64,000 nt of DNA from positions 12,152,001 through 12,216,000 of the forward strand of contig NC_026657.2 of assembly GCF_000004075.3 (NCBI RefSeq), written 5' to 3'. Below are positions 1 to 13,500 of this stretch, piece after piece. The notes below the pieces were generated by a model, which saw only the letters and a list, made by a program, of their open reading frames with translations, was not told the DNA's origin and did no database searches. The DNA is from Cucumis sativus (taxonomy: Eukaryota > Streptophyta > Magnoliopsida > Cucurbitales > Cucurbitaceae). How positions within the stretch are numbered: the first letter of the stretch is position 1; each line of letters begins with the position of its first letter. A program made the translations under genes and the position numbers.

Positions 1-63
1 CTCTGTTGCTTCTTACTCATGCTTCTGCATTAAAAAACTAACACCTTCATTATACTTGTGCAG

Positions 64-3000
64 ATAAATTAGATCGAGTAAATCAGCTGAATATAGAGAT
101 TTCTCAGCTTTGTCAGGAGTAAGCTCCATATAGTAGTTGCTAGATCTTGGTTTCTTTATCTTCACACCATTTTCATAATCCTTCCAATAATATTTTCTTC
201 ACATCATTAAAAATTAACTGAATCACTAGCTGTCAGCCTGTCATTATAAACTGGACATAATACTGCTGTCACGAAATTCACGCTCCTTTTTAATTTAATC
301 ATTGAAAAGTTCATATCTGTTAATAATAAAAGAAAAATACTACTCATAAAATTCAAGTTATCTTCAATCAATCAATTTATCATACTCTTTATATTCAGAG
401 CTACTATAAGTGCTTGATGAATGTTCTTTAGTAGTTATTGGGAAATCTCATTATATTTAAACTTAATTGATATATGCATGTATCCGGAGCTATTTAGAGT
501 CTAGACAGTATTTCTTGCATTTTGGAGGGCAAGAAGAGAAACTGAACTATATTACGTGCATGTTTGTTAACTTTGTTGAATATGTTTTGTTGGATCAGGT
601 TCAAAGAAAATATCCTCATCGACCCAGGCTATGTGGATATATTTCCACCATTGCGTATGCCAAACAACTTGCACCATCTTGCTAAGCCCATATATCGTTC
701 AAGTGAATCATTTGGGTCAAGAAGTAGCAAGAAGGAAAATGGATTTAGGTTAATGACTGATTCAGATTCTCTATCTTCTATTCTGCAGTTTGCATCAGAT
801 GATGAGGTTTGTAACCCTGTTTGTTGTATAATAATACATAGGATGTGTTCTCAGTGGCTTGGGGCAGTTGAAGGATGAGAAGGTCTCCATACATTCTTGT
901 AGTTTTTAAGACTTAGGCATCAGTTAAATCAAACTGATTTAGCTATTTCAGGAAGGAAATCTTATTCGACAGATGATGAGATGTTTTATAAATTATGGTT
1001 TGCTGAGGTATCGATTTATTCACCATTACGATCAATCCTTTTTCTGATTGCAACTGTTTTTTTCTTTGCACTCGAATATTTTCTCAGGTAAGAAAAATGG
1101 CTTATGTCAAGGGAAATTCAAGTCCTCGTGCTAACCTTGGTGTTCTTGATAAGCTTATTGCCACTCGCCACTCTCTAGCTCAGGTTATTCATACTTATTA
1201 GTTATTTCCGTTCTCTGCAATTTATAAAGAACAACAGAATGCCTAACATTTCTTTCCTAAGTTTTCCCTTTATTCAATACTGAATTCTTAAAATGGTTCT
1301 ACCATTGGGATCAGTTAATTCTAATATTGTGGTGCAAAATTTTTCATCATTTTTTGTGAGGACAATTGCCATGTGAACAGCGAACTTCAATCTCGCTTAA
1401 TCTTAAGTCTTATTTTATAACTGTTTCCTGCAGAGGTTTTTTGTTCCATCATTTATGGTCACAATATATTTGATTTTTTAATAGCGCTTAGGAAAAATAC
1501 TAGACTTGTTAAATAATACATGGTTTAATAGTGGGTTAATATTAAATGGCGAAGGATCTACAAATCTCCTAGTCTTTCAAGAGGTATATTTCCCTAAAAA
1601 AGAAAGTAGCTCCTAAATTAACAGAATTTGTATGGAAAAAATTTGCACACTCTTCTTTCATGATGTATCCTTTTGCACACTCTTCTTTCATGATGTATCC
1701 TTAAAGTCTGCCTGGCTTGAGGATCTGTGCAACCTTCCTCAAGCATGCGTGAACCAAACAGGCTTCTTTTTATTTCTATCAATACTGCCTGCTTGTAGTT
1801 TCACCTTGCCGTCTAGATGAAAGCTAGGAAATTTCCCTAGCACTCAACCAAAGGGCTCCAATGTGGCTTCATCTTCTAGTAAACCTTCCCGCTACTTAAG
1901 TATCTCTAATCTCTTGGTGGAATTAAGTAGAGGCAGATTCCTAAGATGAAAGATGGCTGAAGTAGATTTCTAAATCAGAATTCATCTTGTGGGGAAAGAT
2001 GACTGGAATTGATATTTTCCATTTTTACAGTTTGACTAGGTTAAATGGAATGTTCAGCGTGTCCTTGCAGACAGAGGTAGCTGCAACTTCCAATCTTCTC
2101 ACTGACAAAGAATATTCTAAAAATGTGGTGCAAGCACCGTAAAAGGTCTAGCTGAAAAGATTCATTGTTACATCACTGTTCTTTACTTCTCATGGCCTTG
2201 CATCATTCTACTCTCCCAATATGGCTTTGTTAGCCATTTGTTTTCCTCTGATTATATCCTTTTGCACCATTTATTTGGTGATGCTACTTTTATATTCTTC
2301 GTGATGCATAAAAATTGCCCAATTCCCTTGCAATATGTCTTTGTAAATGTTGACATCTTTCCACTTTTTCATCAAAATTTCTACTAGAGAATCAACCAAT
2401 TTTGTAAAATTATCCATCTTTTTCCCTCTTGGTATTCCCATGGTATAGGACTGAAATGTGATAGAGCTAGGGAAGAAAAGTAGGTTTCCGTATTGAATTA
2501 AGTTGGGAAAGGTTGCAAAACTCTCAGACGTGTGAGATCAATGGTTTTTCTTCAAAAGAAAGCTAGAATTTCCCACTCCTGAATAACATTCTACTTGCCA
2601 CAACATTTCTGCTTGCTTCCCTGCCCATCACAGCCTACACTTGTCAAACTGTTATCTACTGAATTTAAATGAAAAGACTCTTGAGCTCTTCCCTTATGAT
2701 GGTATCTCAGCTCATTCATTTCTGTTTGGCTTGAAGGCCCCCATCAACCTTCTAAAAACATATCTGAAGTGCAACAGGGAGCTTGCTATTTCTGTCATCT
2801 TCACAATCTATGGAACTAGGAGAAATTAGAAATATATCCGATTACAATAACAAAAGTTTACTATCTATTAAATGTCTTGGAATTTTTGAAAAAGTTATAT
2901 TTTTTTGTTCCAATCTGTGAAAAATGTTAGAGAATTTGTTTCTTACATATGGTAAAACGATCATGTTACAGTCGTGTTACAGTGCCCACAAATGCTTTAG

Positions 3001-6000
3001 CCTTTTGCTTCACGTTGCTTATGCAGATATTGGGGTATAGATCTTTTGCAGAATTTGCAGTAACGCCTAACTTGGCTTCATCTCCAGCTGTGGTAATGTC
3101 CTTTTTGCAAGAGTTGAGCAAAGTGGTCCGTTCTAGAGCTGATGAGGTACTACAATTTTTGTGCTGAGATGTCAATATTCCAATTTCCAAGGCATGGAAG
3201 AGCTGTGTCCTTATCATCATGACTCTCTGAACTTGAGGTTTCATATTGTAACGAGAATTTATGACCATCTCCAGGAGTTCAATCAAATCAGGGAATTCAA
3301 GTTAAAGAAGTGTATTAATAAGTTTGAAGATCTAGAGCCATGGGATGAGGCTTACTATACGTCAATGATGAAATCTACTGCATATAATTTGGATTCGTCG
3401 GTAAGTGACATCTTCTGTTCCTTTCTTTCTTTCTCCCATCCTCTTCTTTTGTTTTTTGGTTTTGTTTTTTTACCTTGGTAAAGTAGGTTTCTAACAGTTT
3501 TTCTTTGGCCTACTAAGATATTTACAGTATTTTTTTTCTCCTCCTAACTGCTAGTAATTTTGTATTACTCTTTTCTTTTGATAGGTCATAGCATCATATT
3601 TTCCTCTATCACAGTGCATTGAGGGTTTGAAAACTCTTGTGAAGTCATTGTTTGGGGCGTCATTTTATAATATTCCCCTAGCACCAGGTGAATCATGGCA
3701 TCCTGATGTGCTTAAATTGTCTCTTCAACACCCTGAAGAGGTAGATACTGAATAATATTAACTTTAGGTTTCTTCTCCATTGATTATAGATTTTTCTTGT
3801 ATCAGACAGTCGTGTGATGCAGCATCGACTAATATTTTCCTGACTTCCATTTTATACTGAGCCCCAAGATTTTCAAATGTATTACATTAAAAAAAGATGC
3901 ACAGTACTGTTACTTGTTAAGTATGTATGGAAAAGAAAGGTATTCACATCTATCATTGTAGTTGTAATTGTAGGAAGCTAATGCGATTTCTGAGTGGAGG
4001 AGTACCATTGATCTTTTTTAACTTTCTGGAACAACACTAATTCCCCAGAAACAAATTGGAGCCGGTGATGATAATCTTTTTAAATTTGTACATTCATAGA
4101 TAAATATTTAGTATTGAGATCAAAGATTCAATCACACATCTATAATCTTGGAATGAGAAACTATTAGATCAAACTCTGAAAAGATGTACATGACTAAATG
4201 TCTCCTGAGATCAAATCCTTTGGGCTTTAATTAACAGTTTGTATTATTTAAGTTATGGTACTCAGTTTTGTTACAGTTTTTTGATATAACTGATAACTTA
4301 TCTTCAAAGTTTTCATTGATGCACACACTTAAACTTCCCCCTTTCTGCAAACGTCAAATTTATTTCTCTGAACTCATAGTGCCATCATATTTTTTTCAGG
4401 GTGAATTGGGATTTTTGTACCTGGATTTGTACTCAAGAAAAGGGAAATATCCAGGTTGTGCTCATTTTGCAATTAGGGGAGGCCGCAAGGTTTCTGAAAC
4501 GGAATACCAACTTCCTGTATGTATTAGAATAGAACTTCATGTTTGCTAGCAACTCTTGATTAATATAATTCCCAGTCTTACAACAGCTGTATGTCTGTAT
4601 CTGATTAAACTTTTTTGTGATGCTTCGGTTCTTGTTTCTGTAAAATTGTATAGACATGGAGTCCTCCCAATTATTATTATCAATCATGCTATAATCAAGA
4701 ATATTGTGAAAACCTACTTGCTTCTATGGGGGGATAGGAGTGGATTGATTCTCTGGTGAAGGATATTACTTATTATTACGACTGTGAAGCCCCAATGAAA
4801 ATGTAGCTTATGATTTTCTTTCAATTAAATTACAAATTTAGTCCTTGAATTTTAATGTTTAGTTCTATTTGATCGTTGAACTTTTGAAAGTTTCTCACAG
4901 ATTCCTAAATTTTTAGTTTTTTGCTCCCCCTTAGTTGTATTCATTATGTGCAGGTTGTAGCTCTTGTTTGCAATTTTTCCAGTTCAAATGATCGATCAAA
5001 TGTGAGGCTTAATCATTCGGAATTAGAAACTCTTTTCCATGAATTTGGGCATGCTCTTCATTCACTGCTTTCAAGAACGGTATTTGGTGATTCTTTACTC
5101 TCTTGAACTGTGGAATCTTAAGCCCCCCACCCCCACACACACACACTTCAGGTTTCTTTTGTTCTATATATAACTCATGAATTCTCAACTACCGCAGGAA
5201 TATCAACATTTTTCAGGTACAAGAGTGGTTCTAGATCTAGCAGAGACACCTTCAAACCTATTTGAGTGAGTAAAAATGTCACTTGTATTGCTTGCCCTTT
5301 TGGTCTACGTTTACGAAGATCATATAGAGGTTTTGAACCATCCTTTGCTTAAATTATTCCTCTAGTTAAGCTATGCAGTGTTTACTATAGCTTTTGTAAG
5401 AAAGACATCCATTTCTCTTTTTCATCTATGAAAATTAAATTACGGGATAAAAAATGGGCGAAATTGTGCTTGTCTAAATGTCTATTAAGAGATAATAAAT
5501 AAAAAATATATATAATCACTATTTTTTAAATGTGGTGATACTGTAATTATTTAATGTGCCTACAGCATGGACATCATCTTGCTGGCTAGAATAAGTTGCA
5601 CAATGTACAATCTTGTACATATAACCTGACAAAACCTTCCTCTTATAGTCTTATTTCTATATCTTTGGTGCTTCTTGTTGCTTAATAATAGTTATCACTG
5701 ATAATTGGCTCTAGGTACTATGCATCAGATTATCGTGTTTTGAAAACGTTTGCCAAACACTATTCAACTGGTGAGATATTACCTGAAAAGCTTGTGAAGT
5801 CCATGAAGGGTGCCAAAATGATGTTTGCAGCCACTGAGCTGCAGCGTCAGGTGAAATGTTACTGGTACTTTTAAATGTGAGAGTATCTTATATTTTCATT
5901 TGAACCAACCAACTCTTACTTGCCCCTTCGATTACCAGATTCTTTATGCTCTAATTGATCAAACGCTGTTTGGAGAAAAGTTAACTTCAGAAAGAGATAC

Positions 6001-7120
6001 TGTTTCTGTTGTTGCTGATCTAAAAAGACAGTATACCAGTTGGAAGCATGTGGATGGCACTCATTGGCAGTCCCAATTTTGTCACCTGCTGACTTATGGT
6101 GCAGGTAACAAAAGTTAATCTATTCTGTGTTTGAAACGTCAAATATTTTCACTCATTTTGATATGGAATCTTTTATCTCGACAGACTGATCACATTAAAG
6201 TAATAAATAGCCTTGATTCTCTCATTATCATTATAATTTACGGGTGCTAATTTCTGAAGTCCTTGCTTCATGCTAATACTTGCCTAAAAGTAAGTGTAGT
6301 TTGGACTTCAAAATACCAACCTAAATTTTTGTCTGGACCAACTTGAACTGCTGCGTTTCTTTGCTAGATTTTGCAAAAACTTAAATAGCATGCAACTGAG
6401 GTATCCATATAATTTTTCTCTTTTTTCATAAAGCAATTCGTTCTGAGAAATAAAAAAATCCAAATTCTAGACAACTTCTAATTGCCATAAGAAATTGCAG
6501 ATGTATTACCAAGTAATTGAGACCAGAGATTTAGATCTTTATACTCCCAGTCGTACTGAAAAAGAGAAGGAAGTGCACTATATCTTCTTGATTCCTCTTC
6601 TGCTCATTGATCTTCCGCTGGCTTTAACTTTAAAGTTTATGTATTCTCTAGCTTTTGTTTCTTTTCTGGAGCTAGTTTGTTAGATCTTACATGTTTACCT
6701 TTTGCTGCATCTCAATAGTATTATCATCTTTTTTCTTTGTTTCTCGCTTCTCTTGAAGCTTAGCTTTCAAGCATTAATCTCTGGGAAAAAAAAAACCATA
6801 TTGCCTCGATTCATTTTTCCTTCTATCATTTCTTTGTGGTGAAATACATTCACATGCTTGCCCTTACAGGTTACTACACCTATCTATATGCTAAATGTTT
6901 TGCTGCAACCATATGGGAGAAACTTTGCAAGGAGGATCCTCTCTCAAGGGAAACAGGAAATGCCTTGAGAACCAAATTTTTACAACATGGCGGCTCAAAA
7001 GAAGCTGTTGATTTATTGACTGACCTCGTGGGAGATGGGATCATAAGGTATAGTGAAGGAGGAGTAATTCCTGACATAACCAGTCTTTGCAAGGAAATGG
7101 GCCTAACTAAAAACTTGTAG
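64..7120 (+). CDS. MIP: Mitochondrial intermediate peptidase (M3 metallopeptidase), 5'-truncated by window edge
   Basis: Zinc oligopeptidase of the thimet/MIP (M3) family, expected to trim an N-terminal octapeptide from imported precursors in the mitochondrial matrix. Exons read: 64-118, 599-806, 1088-1183, 3027-3146, 3275-3400, 3585-3740, 4400-4516, 4954-5079, 5198-5265, 5715-5850, 5939-6104, 6870-7120; all introns are GT-AG and phases join cleanly into 540 residues. The HExxH zinc site reads FHEFGHALHSLLSRT in exon 4954-5079. The third zinc ligand is expected in AETPSNLFEYYASD, which spans the next splice junction. Other family blocks are ANLGVLDKLIATRHSLAQ, EPWDEAYYTSMM and SWHPDVLKL. The C-terminus is complete (CKEMGLTKNL, then TAG). 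The targeting peptide and roughly the first quarter lie left of base 64. Family assignment is firm; the exact exon ends are inferred from splice motifs. Confidence 0.93.
1642..1701. repeat. 30-bp tandem duplication inside a MIP intron
   Basis: Two head-to-tail copies of a 30-bp unit beginning TTTGCACACTCTTC, at 1642-1671 and 1672-1701. It lies in the largest MIP intron (1184-3026). The stretch around 1640-2830 looks less AT-rich than the other introns, which suggests inserted DNA, but I do not recognise its origin. Confidence 0.85.
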
Positions 7121-8491
7121 CATAAAGGGGTTCTTTCCTTTCCCCATCATTTTCCCCTCATTTGTTCTTCTCCCAGTTTTGGTCCTCAATGTGTTATTGT
7201 TGGAAGTTCTTTGAGTTTATGTCACAACATTTATTGTCAAGATACGGTGAAATTTACTAACAAAGAACTTATTTGATTGACGTATGAGTTTACTAATAAC
7301 AACCACGAGATTTGTAGCTCCTTCTATATCCAATTGTTATACTAAAAAAAGTTAAATTTAAGTTGATAATTTCACGGTTCCATAATGCATTCTTTGTATT
7401 TTATTTCTTTTAAATTCAAGAGGTTTGACATTTTTATTTGTATTTGTGAGTGTCTTCGTCAACTTATGCACCTGGATTAATCTTTATGGGACAAATTGTT
7501 TCACCCTACAACATTTGATGGTAAAGAAAAGAAAAACTTGTAAAAGATTAATTCTTAAGTATGTGATCACCATCGACTTAGTTTTCAACACAACATTTTA
7601 ACTTCATAGTACATGGTCAATTGTAAACGTTGTCAATTGTAAACGTTTAAAGAAACACGGAAAATGTGTTAAAAGGGTTAGTGTTTGATAGGAAGGGGAG
7701 GAGAACATTTTAACCAGAAAAAAAAAATCACTTTTGGAGGTTTCTAAAATTTGAACAGTTGTAATTTTAGGGGAAAAAGTAAAGAAAAATGGCTCAGGTT
7801 AACTCTTCTGTTATTAATTTAATCAAATTTCATAAATAAAAGATAAAATCATCTTTTTAATCTTAGTTTATTTTGTCTAGTTTTTATTTGGTTTATAAGC
7901 TTTAAGATGTTACAACCTAATACAATTTTACCTTTGTAATATAAGTTTTAATTTAGTTTTGATTTACAGATTGAACTTTTATTTATAAAAAAAATACTCA
8001 CTTACAATAATTAGGTTAATATCCTATTAATTAATTTAAAGTAAGGAATAGCGATGAAAAATAGTAAAAGCTTAATTAATGAAGCTACTTTTACATATAC
8101 CAAAAAGAAAAAAACTTGAATGAGCTATAAGATTCTATATTTAGATAAATAATTTCACCATTTTGCTATATTTTAAAATGTCAAATATTTAGTAAAAAGG
8201 TTTAGACTAAAAATGTAAATTTTAAAATACAGACAAATGGTAATGTTTTAAAACTTAAAAGAATTAAATTAAAAGATAATCTGAAAATGTATAACCTTTT
8301 GAAATTTGGACATAAGAAGAAGTTAGATAGAGATCAATTATTTTTCAGACAAAAAAGGAAAAAGAAAACCCTAAATTATTGATAATTGTGAATGTGAAGA
8401 GAGCGTGGGGGAATTTAGGAAGTGAAGTTTGAAGGGAACAATAAAATTCATAATTCCCAACCAAAGCAAACCTTAACCAAATAAACTGAAA
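7121..8491. other. Intergenic: MIP 3' flank and LPA2 upstream region
   Basis: AT-rich non-coding DNA between the MIP stop codon and the LPA2 start codon. The first part (to about 7300) should hold the MIP 3' UTR. A direct repeat of TCAATTGTAAACGTT occurs near 7618-7647. Apart from the telo-box noted separately I see no gene. Confidence 0.7.
8366..8374 (+). promoter_or_regulatory. Telo-box upstream of LPA2
   Basis: AAACCCTAA, the plant telo-box, 118 bp before the LPA2 start codon. Such boxes are common in promoters or leaders of housekeeping plant genes. The assignment is motif-based only. Confidence 0.4.
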
Positions 8492-10570
8492 ATGGCGCTA
8501 CAAATACTCCACCATTCTCCCTCTTCCTTCACCAAAAGACCCTATCATCTTCCCAACCCATCTCTCCATTTCTCTTCTAAACCTAAATTCATCATCAAAT
8601 CTCAGAACCCATCTGAATCTGACAAACCCATTTCCAAAGTTGTTGACGATGCTCCAATTGCGACTTCATCCCCTCAAGGTTTCGGCTCTTCATCACCTCA
8701 ATCAACGTCCACGAGCAAATCAACTCCAAAGTCTCTGAAGCAGAAGGGTAAGCGTCAAAGGGCATCCATTATTCGGCGCTCTCCTGTGGAGAAACCCGTG
8801 TTTGTTGGCCAAGTAGATGAACAGGTTGCTAAGGAACAGGGCAGAAACGAGAGCTATTTTCTTCTTACTTGGTTGGGTCTTGGTGTTGTGATTCTCGTCC
8901 AGGGGATTGTTCTTGCGGCATCTGGTATCATTTCTGTTTCTAATTTTTGTTCATTGCAATCTGAATTTTGGAATTTTGCTTTGTGAAAAATCAGGTTCTT
9001 GTTGTTGTTGTTCTGAGACTTGTAGTAGTCAAACTCCAATTCGTATAGGATTTATTCCTTAAGACGTGGAAGTAGAAATTTTGAAACCATAGTCTGAACG
9101 TTAGGCGAACTGTCAAGGGATTACTGTTTTGGCAAGATTGTGGCTTGAAATTAGGTTATATGTTGAAAAACCTGAAAATGAGTTATGAAATGAAGAGTAT
9201 TATACTCTAGGCCCCCTTCATTTCGTGTTGTGAATAGCATTGGTAGTTCTTCGATCACCAATCTTACTTTCTTACTTTTGAAGTGCGTATTTGGATTGTA
9301 AAATTAGGGCCACAGTCCATTACCATTTATGAACAAGCTAATGGTATGGAAGAGTTGTCCAAAGCTAAGGATTTGAGTCGAGCGTTGAAGTATAGTGTTC
9401 TCATTGTTGCTTTCTTTTGGTAGGAAGATTTGTCTTCAGTGTTGCCTCTCCAGTTATTTTATTTTCTTTAGTGTGAAGGAAAGGTAACCTTTTGATAGTG
9501 GATTAGATTCCCCGTGTCCTCCTCTACCAAATATATTGCATAAATATCTTACAATGCTTATTCATATATTAAGCTAGAGTAACATAACCTTCCTTTTAGT
9601 TTAGGATTTTCCAATCACAATAAGATGCTTATGATTTTTCTGGCCTTGTGATGATTAATTCGTCTGGGAGACCATCAACTGACTGGTCCTATGTTTTGAA
9701 TCGTGTTTGATTTGTTGTGTTACTTCATAAATGAATTTGACTAAATTACGGCGGTGATAATTTATCTTTAGTATCTGCTGGTGGTCCATTGAAATGGGAA
9801 TCCACTTAACTGAACTTAACTCAACTCTTTTGGAATGTTCACCTTTTCAGATTATAGACAGTTTTTCAGTTAGATTGTCGTCCTTTCCAAATTGTTACTC
9901 TAGTTAATGGTTCTGCAAATTATCATCCCAGCCTTGACTTCCATTTGGTATCCATAAGGCTAATGTAGATGGATAAGATCGGGCATTGTTTTTTACTCTC
10001 AAGTTAAATCCATGGTTTTCATGAAACCTATATTTTGAAGCTTGCTTGATTAAGACTCAAGAGTTGAATGTCTAGAGTTCAATGGTTTGATACTACATGC
10101 TTATACCTGCAATTGAAAACTTACAAGCATGTACTTCATTTTTTGTTAATTCTACCATCAAACTAATTGAAAGTGATAGCTATTGTCACGTTGACATATG
10201 TAGTGAACTTCCACTGAGTTGTTTGATGGCATGCTAAATATTTCCATGCTTTCATTTGTCTAGTACGAATATGCATTTGATTTGACTGAGTTTTGAGCTA
10301 TTTTCAGTGTAAATTTTTTTATGTACAATTCCTTTCCTTCGATGAATATGGTGTGCATAGTTCATGTTTTCCTTTCACTTCCATCCACCACCAGAACTAA
10401 TTTGTTGATGTGCACCTGCAGGTTTCTTACCGGAAGAGTGGGACAAATTCTTCGTCAAATATTTGTATCCTTCCTTCACACCAACCGTTTCTCTGTTTGT
10501 TGCTGGAACTGTTGCATACGGAGTTTTGAAGTATCTTCAGAATGAGAAAATAAAAGATGAAAAATCATAA
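8492..10570 (+). CDS. LPA2: LOW PSII ACCUMULATION 2, chloroplast photosystem II assembly factor
   Basis: Small thylakoid membrane protein that helps assemble photosystem II, reported in Arabidopsis to assist CP43 accumulation. Two exons, 8492-8924 and 10422-10570, joined by a GT-AG intron in phase 1, give 193 residues, close to Arabidopsis LPA2. The start MALQILHHSPSSFTKRPYHL matches the family N-terminus and is Ser/Thr-rich and acid-poor, as expected for a plastid transit peptide. A basic linker (KQKGKRQRASIIRRSPVEKP) follows, then two hydrophobic segments: FLLTWLGLGVVILVQGIVLA, and, after FLPEEWDKFFVKYLYPSF, TPTVSLFVAGTVAYGVLKYL. The second exon is short and is easily missed if only long frames are considered. 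Reading through into the intron would give a false 164-residue protein. Confidence 0.93.
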
Positions 10571-13500
10571 TTTAATCCTTTTTGCTCGATGCTTTGTATT
10601 TGGTGTGAAGACCTGAAATTTCCCAAGTGTCTATAGATCCTGTTTGTATAAAGTGTCTCATTTTCTGAGAAACTGAGATGAAAATTTTTTGAGCTCGAAA
10701 GCAAATGAGATGCTGTTGTTGAATCCTAGGAAACTCTTTGCCATCATTTTATTATTATTATGGGCTTTAGTTTCATTAGCAATAATCTCTCGATAGATTA
10801 CTTCTGTAATTATCTTAAGATTGAGAATAACCTATTGTATAGATCCCTTAAGTAATTCAAGGAGCTATCTGCCTCGCAAGTGAACCTTACTTGTCTTCCT
10901 TTCTAATCTGGTTCCTTTTTCCTTTCTTTCTTCTTATGGCGTTTCCTTCTATTCTAGGATTTTCTTTTTCTGGGTAAAAAGGCAGATACCTCATCTTTTC
11001 CTTTGGCTCTTCCAAACTATAATGCCTTGGCCCAAAATTTGAGCAATGATTTCGGAATGGGAATTCAATATCTGATCGAACTCCCTCAATATTATTTCCA
11101 TATAGCAACATGGGTCTTTTTCCTTTCAACATGCATTGCATGTTATGTCCCAAACACTTTCTACAAAGAGATCACTCAACGTAGAATTTACTAAACATTT
11201 TAAAATTAAAAAACGAGGATGCATCATTTATAAAATGATGAAGCTTATTTAAGCTATTCTTTCATAGTTTAAGGAATCAGGAGTTTGTAATTTATATATA
11301 GTTTTGGTTCATTCACAATCTCTTGAACTCAACGTTACTACACAAAAACAAAAAAAAGTTACAAAAGCTGAAGATCCTGTGGATAAAAGAGAGAAAATGT
11401 GCTCCAATTCCCTCTAAATTTCTATTACTTGTTCCTTCCAGTGAAATGGAGCTGAAGATATCTGTCTGAGGAATTCTTCAAAAGATCACTACCCTTTCCT
11501 TTCAGCCACCAACCACCTTGAATAGACAATGTGTATTCTGTCGATGAATGATGCTGTGAGAGTAATCTAAATGTATATGCAAACTGATGTTTGAAATGAG
11601 TGAACCATTGCTTAAGCATGCATGCATTCAGCATTTGTGACCTTCATACAAACTTTGACAAAGAAGTTTGTTTTTGTTAGTGAGACAGGAGGCAAGTGGA
11701 CTGATCCAACCACAGAACCAACTATTTCTTTGCTCTGACAAAAATGTCGCCCAATCCATCACTAAAAAGCAGGTTTGTTTGCTTTCTTATTCTGCTCCCC
11801 CAATCACTCTCCTCTTTTACTAGTGGATCCATTGACCTCCTTTCTTTAAACACTTTTATTTTTACTCTCCTCTCTAATTTGTTTGTTTCTCCAAGATTTG
11901 AACTCTGAAATGAAATCAATCTCTTGTCTGTCATTTTTAAATATTTAATCTTTTGTGTTTTGGTGTGGTGTGTGTGGAACAGTGGAAGTGGTTCATATCA
12001 CATTTTAGAAAATGGAAGATAATAAATATGGTGGGTTTCTGAAATAGCTAGTCCCTTTGCAATTTGTGAATAGACACAAACAGACCTATTGATTTATTGG
12101 TTGATGTAATAATATAAAGAATGAATAGTTGGGCACAGATGCTTCCACTATTCTTCATTGATCATTATATTATACAGTAAATACTACTAATCATTTTATA
12201 ATTTAATTCTTTTTTTTTGGAATATAGATTTAGCAATACGAGGTGAGGATTAACATATAGTATATAAAGTCAAAGATTAAGCTCCATGCGCCGCTTTGCT
12301 TTTTGGCAGTACACCAATTAAATCCAACCTTATTATATAAACATTTTCCCTTCTTATGTTATAGTTCATCTTTATTAATATTGATTTTATTATTGCAAAA
12401 GAGAAAAAGAGAAAGAAAGATTATATAGAAAAAAAAAGAGGTGGGGTACCCTTGAAGAGGGGATGCCTTTGTTTTCAAAGACTTACCTACTCCCTCACTT
12501 CACTTTTCAATTATTTTTCTTCTTTGCTTTTTTGGTCTTATTTTCCACTTCCATACCCTATAAAACCAAACTATCTTTATATTATATACCCAACTCTCCT
12601 TAATTCAATCATTTTTTGCTCCCATTAATTATATATGGCCCCTACCCATTTTAATTGCTTCAACTTTTTTTTTTCTTTTTCCTTTTAGTTTTATAGCACA
12701 GAAATTACAATATATCAAAGTTCAAATAGGGTGTTAATTATTTAACTATACTTAACTTTGGGAGGAAGGAAATGAAAAATTGATTTATGATGGGGGATTT
12801 TAATTTGATATGATTTGACCTAAAGTTTGAAAATGGTAGATTGGATGTGTGTATTTATGCAAAAAGACAGTGTCTCATCTCCTACTTTTTCAACCCTTGT
12901 TTTAAATACAGTCTTGACTATTCATTTATTTTACCATTCACTTTTTTTATTTTATGTTTAATTTGTTCTCTCTCACAAATTCAAAATTGTATTGACATTT
13001 TCTAAATAATAATAAAAATAAAACTTTGCCTTTCTTCTTCTTTTGTGTTTACACAAACAACACTGTCTCTCTCTCAATCTTTTGTCTCCCAAATAATTTT
13101 GAGAACACATTTCTTTTCAAATAATTTTCAAATACAAAACCTCAAACTAAATATATCAAACAAAACTATTTGTTTAAGCCAATATAAATTATATAGTTTG
13201 GTTCAAATAAAACATTAATAATCAAGTTGTTTTTTTGTTTTTAGACTAAAATGTTGATGTTAGCATTGAAATCTATAGTTACATATTTATTTACGCAATT
13301 TGAATGGCGTTGTATTCCAAGAAAAAAGAAGGGTTTGAGGGTTTGAACAGTGGTAACATCAGAAACAGCAAACAAAAAGGCTCAAATCCCAATAGAAAAC
13401 ATTAATTAGTTTACTTTATTTTAATATATAAATAAAAGAAAAGAAATATAATGTAAAAAAAAGTAGAAAAAGGCCTTTACACTCTCTCTTCTTCTTCCTT

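Noticed and set aside
467-878. Two overlapping frames at the left end of the window
   Set aside because: They read through intron into the MIP exon 599-806; only the exon part, joined to 64-118 and 1088-1183, is coding.
11003-11194. A 63-codon plus-strand frame and an overlapping 88-codon minus-strand frame near 10887-11153
   Set aside because: The plus-strand frame begins at TTG rather than ATG, and neither frame shows a family motif I recognise. I considered an organellar insertion but could not match it to any plastid or mitochondrial gene.
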